A program made the position numbers and the translations under genes. 5,926 nt of DNA, from contig JABWAJ010000377.1 in assembly GCA_013361075.1 (NCBI GenBank), forward strand, positions 1 to 5,926, written 5' to 3'. The notes beneath the pieces are model-generated. The model was not told where the DNA came from. It saw nothing but the letters and a program-made list of their open reading frames with translations, and searched no databases. Of the stretch, positions 1-5,427 are shown piece by piece. The stretch's first letter is position 1. Every line of letters begins with the position of its first letter. Origin of the DNA: Saprospiraceae bacterium. Its GTDB lineage: Bacteria > Bacteroidota > Bacteroidia > Chitinophagales > Saprospiraceae.

Positions 1-389
1 AAACGCTGCCGGGCCAGGGAAAGGCGTTTGTGAAAATGGCGTTCCAATCCCCTTTCGCGATAAGCGGCCAGGGTATAATTGGCCCGGTACAGTTGTTCTT
101 CCTGCCAATGCTTCCAGGCCAGCCAGTCTTCCAGAGCCCGGAGCAGGTAGCTGCAACGAAGGCGGAATTCCTGGTCATCGAACGGGCTTTCGGGAAACAT
201 CTTTTTCCAAAGGAAAATCCGGTCTGGAAGAGGTGCTGCTTCTGTTCCGGTGATTGTCAGTGCACTAAAAAGACGACGGACATCCTGCCGTTGGTTATGC
301 ACCGGAGAGGCTAACCAACGCCCGGCTTCCACCACCTCCGAAGGCTTCAGGGTAGAAATTAGTCCATAGAGCAGGTTTTTTTGCATCAT
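1..389 (-). CDS. Uncharacterised Bacteroidota helical protein, N-terminal part (runs off left edge)
   Basis: An open frame on the minus strand starts with tandem ATG codons at 389 and 386 and stays open to the window edge, giving about 129 residues beginning MMQKNLLYGLISTLKPSE. The translation is rich in Leu, Trp and Arg and looks like soluble alpha-helix; no signal peptide or membrane segment is visible. Its motif order (a short helix, a 'WLASPVHNQ' segment, then 'FDDQEFRLRCSYLLRALEDWLAW') resembles a family of Bacteroidota hypothetical proteins that I know by pattern only ('...FL.SP..N...' then '.YDD..LR..MS.LL...E.FL'). Their function is unknown to me, so I assign none. The second ATG could equally be the start. 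A TACGTTTG box lies about 20 bases upstream of the ATG. The gene is divergent from the T9SS protein gene. Coding status is moderately sure; family membership is tentative. Confidence 0.75.
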   Translation of the reverse strand, partial: MMQKNLLYGLISTLKPSEVVEAGRWLASPVHNQRQDVRRLFSALTITGTEAAPLPDRIFLWKKMFPESPFDDQEFRLRCSYLLRALEDWLAWKHWQEEQLYRANYTLAAYRERGLERHFHKRLSLARQR

Positions 390-398
390 CAATCCATC

Positions 399-411
399 TT
401 GAATTCTACAA
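399..411. repeat. Imperfect palindrome, copy 1 (operator candidate)
   Basis: The plus strand reads TTGAATTCTACAA, which matches the motif at 528-541 except for one missing T. It shares an exact 10-base AATTCTACAA core with that copy and has TTG/CAA ends. It overlaps the predicted -7 box and start site of the left gene. It may be a binding site for a shared regulator, or chance in AT-rich DNA. Confidence 0.3.
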
Positions 412-416
412 ACGTA
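409..416 (-). promoter_or_regulatory. Bacteroidota -7 promoter box for the left gene
   Basis: Read on the minus strand this is TACGTTTG, an exact match to the Bacteroidota sigma-A -7 consensus TAnnTTTG. It would place the transcription start near 402 and leave a short leader of roughly 13 bases before the ATG at 389. The upstream side is A/T-tract rich. The best -33 candidate is a TTG at 443-441, with a 24-base spacer, slightly long for the family. The box overlaps one copy of a palindromic motif at 399-411, a position where a bound protein could block initiation. Confidence 0.5.
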
Positions 417-526
417 AAAAAGTAGTCTTGTTTTTTTAAGCAATAACTTGTATTTTTTATTAAAAATCAATGTTTTAAATGGGATAAGGCAGCGGTTTAA
501 GCAAAAATAAAATCATAACAGACATA

Positions 527-588
527 TTTGTAATTCTACAACTCTTTAAATTTTGGTTTGCTGAAACAGAATTCCTGCCGGAAGTTTG
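527..588 (+). promoter_or_regulatory. Candidate promoter region of the T9SS protein gene
   Basis: Three TTTG elements lie at 527-530, 557-560 and 585-588. Two Bacteroidota-like pairings are possible. One is TTTG at 527 with TTGGTTTG at 553-560 (22-base spacer), giving a start site near 567. The other is TTTG at 557 with GAAGTTTG at 581-588 (20-base spacer), giving a start site near 595. Each -7 box has one mismatch to TAnnTTTG. The second pairing would exclude the 593 start codon and favour 641. The signal is weak and I cannot choose between them. Confidence 0.25.
528..541. repeat. Palindrome TTGTA-N4-TACAA, copy 2 (operator candidate)
   Basis: The plus strand reads TTGTAATTCTACAA, a perfect 5-base inverted repeat around a 4-base centre. 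The same sequence, minus one T, occurs at 399-411. The two copies sit toward opposite ends of the divergent intergenic region, one near each gene's expected promoter. This copy overlaps a TTTG that could be the -33 element for the rightward gene. Confidence 0.3.
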
Positions 589-592
589 TATC

Positions 593-3500
593 ATGATAAA
601 TCAGCTATGTATGCTTACGTTCACCACCAAAACTTATCCCATGCAAAGACATACTATGTTCTTTCGGCTTCATTTTGCGGCCATCCTGCTGCTATTTGGA
701 TTTACGGCTAAATCCGGCGCTCAATCGCTTTCTGTTACGCTTGAAAATACCTACTTCATTTGCACCGGTCAGGTTGTTCAATTGTTTCCCCTGGTGTCAG
801 GCGGTACAGGGCCTTATACCTATAGTTGGACCCCTGCAACTAATTTGTCATGCTCGGATTGTGCGAATCCGGAAGTCTTTGTTTCACAAACTACCACGTA
901 CGCTCTGACCGTCATGGATGCCATGGGAGAGGAAGCATCAGCATTCACAGTGGTACAGGTAGTCCCTCCCATGTCTGCTCCTGTCATGTCTGTGCAGTCG
1001 CCTGTCTGTAACCAGAACGGTGGCGTCATTGTCGCAAACCCTGTGGGCGGGACACCGCCTTATACCTACCTGTGGAGCAACGGCGAAACCACCAGTGCCA
1101 TCGGCAACCTTATTGCCGGGATCTATTGCGTAACGGTTGTCGATAATTTTGGGTGCTCCGTTGAAGGTTGTGCTACAATTACGGAATCGTCTCCAATGAC
1201 GGTCAGCGGCAACGTGACCAACGCCAGCTGCAACTCTACTCCGGATGGTGCCATTTCCATTAATGTGGTGGGTGGGACTCCGCCTTATCTTTATCTCTGG
1301 AACGGATCTCCAGTAACGGAGCCTGTCGTAAACGGGCTTTCCGTGGGAGAGTATGCCATCTCGGTAGTTGATGCCAATGGATGTACTGCTATCCAGAATT
1401 TTTATGTTGGCTCCAATCTGGTGGTTGACGCCTCCGGGGCCGGGTTTCTGGACTGCAACACCGGCACGGCTCAACTTCAGGGCTTTGTAACCCCCAGCGG
1501 CCCCAATATCAACTACTTGTGGACCGGTCCGAATAGCTATGCATCCACACAGTTGAACCCCGTGGTGGACATGGCTGGTTTGTACACCCTGATAGCGACC
1601 AATACCAATATCCCGGATTGTTCCTCTTCTTTCGGTCTTTTTGTGCAATCTTACGACGACATCATTATTGATGACATGCGGGTGACCCTCACGGGTTGCA
1701 ATACCTACCAATTGAGCGGCATTATACCCCCCGACTATTTTGGACCGATCCAATTTGAATGGACACTCCCGGATGGCAGCATTGTACCTGTAGGCACCAT
1801 TACTGCCAATCAAACCGGCGTATACCAGTTGCGCACCTTTATCCCCGGAGAGTCTTGTGAATCTTATGTTTCCCGCTTCATTGACCTTGAGGCGCAAACC
1901 TGCGCTACCCTGAACGGGCGGGTTGTAAACGACCTGGACCTGGATTGTGTTGCGGCAGCTGCAGAGGCTGGTCTGGGCAGCTGGATCATCACTGCGGCCA
2001 GTGCTACGGATACCTTCAACGCCATTACGGATGCATTCGGTGCTTATAGCTTCTCTTTGCCATTGGGCAATTACAGCATCAGCGCCAGTGGCCCGGCTTC
2101 TTCGTGGCAGGTTTGTCTCCCGGTTTCCGGTGCGAACCTGAGTGCTGCCGGGCAGGTGGCCACTGTGGACATCCCGGTACAGGCCATTGTGAACTGCCCT
2201 GAGCTGAGCGTCAGCCTGAGTTCGCCCCTGCTGCGCCGGTGCTTTAACAGTGTATACTACATCAACGTATGCAACCAGGGCACAGAAACAGCCTTTGCAC
2301 CGGTGGTAACCCTGACGCTGGATGCTTTTCTGACGTACCAGAGCGCTCAAATCCAACCGTCTGAGGTTAACGGCCAGGTCGTTGTCTGGACGCTGACGGA
2401 CCTCCAGCCAGGTGAATGCCGGAGTTTTGCGGCATTTGTTTCCGTAAGTTGCGATGCTGAATTAGGTCAAACGCATTGTTCGGAAGTTAGTGTTACGCCG
2501 GATCCACTGTGTGCGCCGCCCTCCGGCAACTGGTCGGGCGCCAGCCTGGCCCTAAGCGGCGAATGTACCCCTGAAGAAGTCCGCTTTCGCGTGCTCAATA
2601 CCGGTACAGGTGACCTGGCGGAACCGGTGCAATACATCGTGATCGAAGATGCCGTCATGCTCATGCAAAACCCCGGCAGCATTGACCAGCTCCCGGCCAG
2701 CGAAGAAACCATTTTTGCCTTTCCTGCAAATGGTTCTACCTACATCTTCAGTCTGGAACAAGCCAGCGGCCACCCGTTTGCACAATTGTCTCCTACCATT
2801 GCCATTGAAGGCTGTGGGGAGAATGGACAGGGTGGTTTCAGCACCGGATGGGTGATGCAATTTCCCATAGTTACGACAACTTCTGCTTCCGATATTTTGT
2901 GTCTGGCAAACATCGGTTCTTACGACCCCAACGACAAAAGCGCTTTGCCGGTAGGGTACGGCGACAACCACTACCTCGAAGCAGGTGATGAAATCAACTA
3001 CCGCATTCGTTTTCAGAACACGGGCACCGATACCGCTTTTACAGTGGTCATCCGCGATGAGCTTGCCCCGTGGTTAGACATTACCACTCTGCGCCGCGGC
3101 AATGCCAGCCACAATTACAGCCTTGACATTCAGGGCGAACGCATGCTGGTGTTCACTTTCGACAACATTTTGTTGCCCGACAGTACCACCAATCAGGAAG
3201 GCTCGAACGGGTTTGTGGACTTTTACATCCGCACGCAGGAAGACACGCCTTTAGAAACGCGGGTGGAAAACACTGCCGCTATTTATTTCGACTTCAACGA
3301 ACCGGTGCTCACCAATACCGTTTTCCATACGATTGGGGAAAACTTCATCGACATCATCAACTGGACAGACAATCCGGGTGCTGACCTGGGCTGGAAAGTC
3401 TACCCCAACCCAACGCCAGGTACAGCTGTACTCGAGTTGTCGCATGCGCCTGCCGGTACAAAAATCCTCGTCATCACGGATCAGCACGGTCGCGAAATAC

Positions 3501-3625
3501 GCCGCATTGCCTTCGACGGTACGCGACTGTCGCTGACCGAACCCCTGCCATCGGGCTGGTATGCCCTGCGACTGCTGGACGATGGCGGAATGTTGATGGG
3601 AAGCGGGAAATTGGTCGTAAAGTAA
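593..3625 (+). CDS. T9SS-exported multidomain surface protein with SprB repeats and DUF7619-like domain
   Basis: Predicted 1010-residue secreted or surface-anchored protein. A hydrophobic signal peptide spans about residues 22-44, with likely cleavage after SGAQ. A PKD/Ig-like domain follows at about 45-122. Two SprB-type repeats lie at about 127-198 and 200-272, each carrying the GGTPPY-x-YLW signature; a related GGTGPYTYSW lies at 70-79. Then come Ig-like segments (about 276-432), a carboxypeptidase-regulatory/SdrD-like beta-sandwich (about 437-530), CARDB/DUF11-like regions (about 537-765), a domain opening with SYDPNDK at 776-782 and ending near FDFNEPVLTNT (DUF7619-like), and a type IX sorting tail from VYPNP (936-940) to KLVVK. 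Many paired Cys suggest disulfides. A GGAAG at 580-584, eight bases before ATG 593, supports that start, but ATG 641 (MQRHTMFF) or 656 gives a more normal signal-peptide length. An adhesive or matrix role is inferred; no catalytic motif is seen. Confidence 0.92.
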   Translation: MINQLCMLTFTTKTYPMQRHTMFFRLHFAAILLLFGFTAKSGAQSLSVTLENTYFICTGQVVQLFPLVSGGTGPYTYSWTPATNLSCSDCANPEVFVSQTTTYALTVMDAMGEEASAFTVVQVVPPMSAPVMSVQSPVCNQNGGVIVANPVGGTPPYTYLWSNGETTSAIGNLIAGIYCVTVVDNFGCSVEGCATITESSPMTVSGNVTNASCNSTPDGAISINVVGGTPPYLYLWNGSPVTEPVVNGLSVGEYAISVVDANGCTAIQNFYVGSNLVVDASGAGFLDCNTGTAQLQGFVTPSGPNINYLWTGPNSYASTQLNPVVDMAGLYTLIATNTNIPDCSSSFGLFVQSYDDIIIDDMRVTLTGCNTYQLSGIIPPDYFGPIQFEWTLPDGSIVPVGTITANQTGVYQLRTFIPGESCESYVSRFIDLEAQTCATLNGRVVNDLDLDCVAAAAEAGLGSWIITAASATDTFNAITDAFGAYSFSLPLGNYSISASGPASSWQVCLPVSGANLSAAGQVATVDIPVQAIVNCPELSVSLSSPLLRRCFNSVYYINVCNQGTETAFAPVVTLTLDAFLTYQSAQIQPSEVNGQVVVWTLTDLQPGECRSFAAFVSVSCDAELGQTHCSEVSVTPDPLCAPPSGNWSGASLALSGECTPEEVRFRVLNTGTGDLAEPVQYIVIEDAVMLMQNPGSIDQLPASEETIFAFPANGSTYIFSLEQASGHPFAQLSPTIAIEGCGENGQGGFSTGWVMQFPIVTTTSASDILCLANIGSYDPNDKSALPVGYGDNHYLEAGDEINYRIRFQNTGTDTAFTVVIRDELAPWLDITTLRRGNASHNYSLDIQGERMLVFTFDNILLPDSTTNQEGSNGFVDFYIRTQEDTPLETRVENTAAIYFDFNEPVLTNTVFHTIGENFIDIINWTDNPGADLGWKVYPNPTPGTAVLELSHAPAGTKILVITDQHGREIRRIAFDGTRLSLTEPLPSGWYALRLLDDGGMLMGSGKLVVK
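971..1408 (+). repeat. Tandem pair of SprB-type repeats within the T9SS protein gene
   Basis: Two consecutive repeats of about 72 residues, starting near residues 127 and 200, share the pattern C-N---G-I-V-GGTPPY-YLW-----I--L--G-Y---V-D--GC. At DNA level the cores at 1043-1075 and 1268-1300 agree at 26 of 33 bases, with most differences at third codon positions. This indicates an old but recognisable duplication under protein-level selection. SprB is the mobile gliding adhesin of Flavobacterium johnsoniae, but repeats of this type also occur in many non-gliding surface proteins. Confidence 0.75.
3398..3622 (+). other. Type IX secretion C-terminal sorting domain (type A-like)
   Basis: The last 75 residues carry the hallmarks of the T9SS type A tail. 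VYPNP lies at 936-940, then comes a beta-strand-rich segment with VLEL, a DQHGRE turn, PLPSGWYALRL at about 985-994, and the terminal strand GSGKLVVK. In this family the tail directs outer-membrane export and is normally removed during maturation and surface attachment. Confidence 0.9.
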
Positions 3626-3679
3626 TCAATGAAAGAGAACCGGATTTGTACTTAAAACCAGAGTTATAAACCTTCCTTT

Positions 3680-3715
3680 AAACCGGAGCTTCTTACAGGG
3701 GCTCCGGTTTTTTTT
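3680..3715 (+). terminator. Intrinsic terminator of the T9SS protein gene
   Basis: A perfect 10-base-pair stem (AAACCGGAGC at 3680-3689 with GCTCCGGTTT at 3701-3710) encloses an 11-base loop. A run of eight T at 3708-3715 ends the structure. It lies 54 bases after the TAA at 3623-3625. On the opposite strand the same hairpin is followed by only three T, so it would be at best a weak terminator for the convergent operon, for which no other clear terminator is visible in 3716-3783. Confidence 0.9.
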
Positions 3716-3729
3716 GTCTGAATGTTAGG

Positions 3730-3762
3730 GATGGTGACAATTTGATGGGAAGCAGAAAATTG
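3730..3762 (+). pseudogene. Possible remnant of a T9SS sorting-tail 3' end
   Basis: This 33-base stretch in the convergent spacer matches 3581-3613, the end of the T9SS protein gene, at 26 of 33 bases without gaps. It includes an exact 12-base match (TTGATGGGAAGC). Read in the matching frame it gives DGDNLMGSRKL against DGGMLMGSGKL in the intact gene. The stop codon is not conserved and no homology upstream of 3730 was found. It could be the last trace of a tandem paralogue or duplicated gene end, or coincidence. Confidence 0.3.
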
Positions 3763-3783
3763 AAAAAAGAATGCATACTCCTT

Positions 3784-4719
3784 TTAATTTTTCCATGTTG
3801 CGAGAATGGCCTTTGAGCGCGGTGCAAAATTTGGGTCATTTATGGCAATAACCTCTCTGAGGTATTTGCGTGCCTTTGTGTTTTCCTGACTGATGATGGC
3901 ACACCATGCAATGCCCCACAAAGCTTCGGTATGGAATGCAGGAGAGCCGGTAATCCGGTTGAACCAATACTCTGCTTCAACAACTTCTTTTCTGGATAAG
4001 TGGCAGGAAGCTTTGATTAAGACGAGCGAATCCGGTGGAGCCGCACCCTTAGGCGGCGGCGGCAAACAAGATGTTGTGCTGCTAAGTGCCGCTTGGTACA
4101 ATAACTTGGCTAATGGGGTATAAACAGGATGTGACCATTGTATAGCCTGAAATGCCGGGGTCAAAAAAAGAGAATCAGGAAGGTCTGTTTTTGAAGCCGG
4201 TGACGATTGATTGGCCAGCGGGATGTTGCGAAAGTTTCGATAAGTCTGTGAACCGTCAGGTTCGACATTGCTGGCGATGGGTTTGTTTTCTTTGGGGGAA
4301 ACCTGTACTTCTTCCGGTACCGATTCGGGGGTTTGAAGGTTGACATTGGGGTTAAAATGACTGTCCGTGCCGGCTGGTTTTTTATCCGGCACCTGAATGA
4401 CAGAGGGGGAATTGGCCTTTCCTGCAGTAGAGAACCGGGTTTGGCAGGCCCGGATACTTACTGCACAAATAACAACCAATGACGTTAAGATAAGGTACCC
4501 CATCCATCGCTGCTTTTTTCTTTTTTCCTGTGCTTTTACTATTTCCCCTGCGGCTTTGATTTCATTCATTAGGGCTATCCTCTTCAGATCCCGGATAATT
4601 TTTCCATACTCTTCAACTTCTTTTCTCAGGCCCGGACTCACAGCCAGTTCGGCTTCGAACTGCCTGAGTTCGTCACCTTTTAGTTCTCCCTCCAGATAGG
4701 ATTCGACAATCGGATTCAT
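3784..4719 (-). CDS. Single-pass membrane protein, anti-sigma-like N-terminus and TPR-like C-terminus
   Basis: A 311-residue protein encoded directly after the sigma factor. Residues 1-65 form a charged helical cytoplasmic segment (MNPIVESYLEGELKGDELRQ...) resembling the N-terminal part of Bacteroidota anti-sigma-like and TPR membrane proteins. It has no His or Cys, so it is not a zinc-binding anti-sigma domain. A transmembrane helix lies at about 72-92, preceded by KRKKQR, which predicts an N-in topology. A low-complexity polar linker (about 95-180) and a PPPP segment at 220-223 follow. The periplasmic end (about 229-303) carries one or two TPR-like helical hairpins, the clearer being TEALWGIAWCAIISQENTKA. 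Position downstream of an ECF-like sigma gene suggests a sigma regulator or sensor; this is inferred. The start follows the sigma stop by 11 bases, with no clear Shine-Dalgarno sequence. A TPR structural protein without sigma binding is the main alternative. Confidence 0.85.
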   Translation of the reverse strand: MNPIVESYLEGELKGDELRQFEAELAVSPGLRKEVEEYGKIIRDLKRIALMNEIKAAGEIVKAQEKRKKQRWMGYLILTSLVVICAVSIRACQTRFSTAGKANSPSVIQVPDKKPAGTDSHFNPNVNLQTPESVPEEVQVSPKENKPIASNVEPDGSQTYRNFRNIPLANQSSPASKTDLPDSLFLTPAFQAIQWSHPVYTPLAKLLYQAALSSTTSCLPPPPKGAAPPDSLVLIKASCHLSRKEVVEAEYWFNRITGSPAFHTEALWGIAWCAIISQENTKARKYLREVIAINDPNFAPRSKAILATWKN

Positions 4720-4730
4720 CAGTGTTCATT

Positions 4731-5426
4731 TTATAAATCTTCGGGCAATGTTGCATTGTCCCGGTTAATCAATTCTCTGAGCTTTTTCATACAGGCGCAG
4801 CGTTTGTTTTTGAGGGCATCAACCGTTCTGTAAGGACTGAGTTGACGATCAATCACTTCTTTATCAGGAATATTATTTATGGTATGCAGGGTAATCAACA
4901 GCCTGCATTTTGGATCCAAATGATCTAACGCATTTTGAGCCAGGCGCCTTGTTTTAGCGGAGTTTTCCTGCTCATCAAATGCTTCGGTCCCAGTATTTTC
5001 GCTCCATATAGACAAAAAATGGGGGTCTTGATGTTTTTCTGCCCGCCGGCGTTCTGTTCTTTTGCGGCTGATCATTTTTTGTGAAATGCCTTTTATGACA
5101 TAAGAAGCCGGGTCGTTTCCCTGATATTCATATTGGCCCTTCTGAATTTTTTCAATCAGACTGAAAACGCCCTCGTAAGTCAAATCTTCTGCATCTTCAT
5201 TCGGCAGGCCAATACTCCGGGCAATTTTTTTAGCTGAAGACAAAACCCGCCTGATAAGAGTAAGATAAGCGACCTTATTCCCTTGCTGTAAGCCTTCGAA
5301 TAATTCGAGAGAGCTTTCTTTTGCTTTAGTATGAAATGGCGCAGTCAAAAAATCCGAGACAACTTTTAACAGGTTTAAGCCGCCATCCTCATTTTTGTAA
5401 CCGTCCTTTGTGGTAGTATCTGCCAT
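4731..5426 (-). CDS. ECF-like sigma-70 family RNA polymerase sigma factor
   Basis: A 231-residue protein predicted to bind core RNA polymerase and direct it to specific promoters. Numbered from ATG 5426, region 2 spans about 43-127. It includes NEDAEDLTYEGVFSLIEKI, matching the DAED...F--L pattern of region 2.2, and a basic RKRTERRR tail like region 2.4. A variable linker follows, then region 4 (about 164-221): LDPKCRLLITLHTINNIPDKEV and a helix-turn-helix around SPYRTVDALKNKRCACMKKL. There is no region 1.1 or 3, consistent with the ECF type, but the 40-residue N-terminal extension is longer than usual. A TTG at 5438 is an in-frame alternative start, but ATG 5426 has GGAG six bases upstream. 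The gene lies one base after the CHAT stop and 11 bases before the membrane protein gene, so the three genes are probably one transcript. Its own promoter targets are not visible here. Confidence 0.88.
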   Translation of the reverse strand: MADTTTKDGYKNEDGGLNLLKVVSDFLTAPFHTKAKESSLELFEGLQQGNKVAYLTLIRRVLSSAKKIARSIGLPNEDAEDLTYEGVFSLIEKIQKGQYEYQGNDPASYVIKGISQKMISRKRTERRRAEKHQDPHFLSIWSENTGTEAFDEQENSAKTRRLAQNALDHLDPKCRLLITLHTINNIPDKEVIDRQLSPYRTVDALKNKRCACMKKLRELINRDNATLPEDL

Positions 5427-5427
5427 C

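Noticed and set aside
30..314. A 94-codon plus-strand open frame at the left edge
   Set aside because: It is antisense to the partial minus-strand gene, whose translation has a coherent helical pattern and a matching promoter box; the plus frame has neither.
427..459. A 20-base-period repeat CTTGT-(A)-TTTTTTA at 427 and 447
   Set aside because: It is short and mostly homopolymer T in AT-rich intergenic DNA, so it does not stand out from composition.
938..2356. A 472-codon open frame antisense to the T9SS protein gene
   Set aside because: It lies wholly within a gene with clear domains on the other strand. Its translation is low in hydrophobic cores, shows no recognisable domain, and looks like a codon-composition shadow.
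3716..3783. A separate terminator for the minus-strand operon
   Set aside because: No stem with a following T run was found in this spacer on the minus strand; only the weak reverse side of the hairpin at 3680-3710 could serve.
4397..4699. A 100-codon plus-strand frame antisense to the membrane protein gene
   Set aside because: Its hydrophobic and serine-rich stretches mirror the charged helix and membrane segment of the real gene on the minus strand; no start signal or family resemblance.
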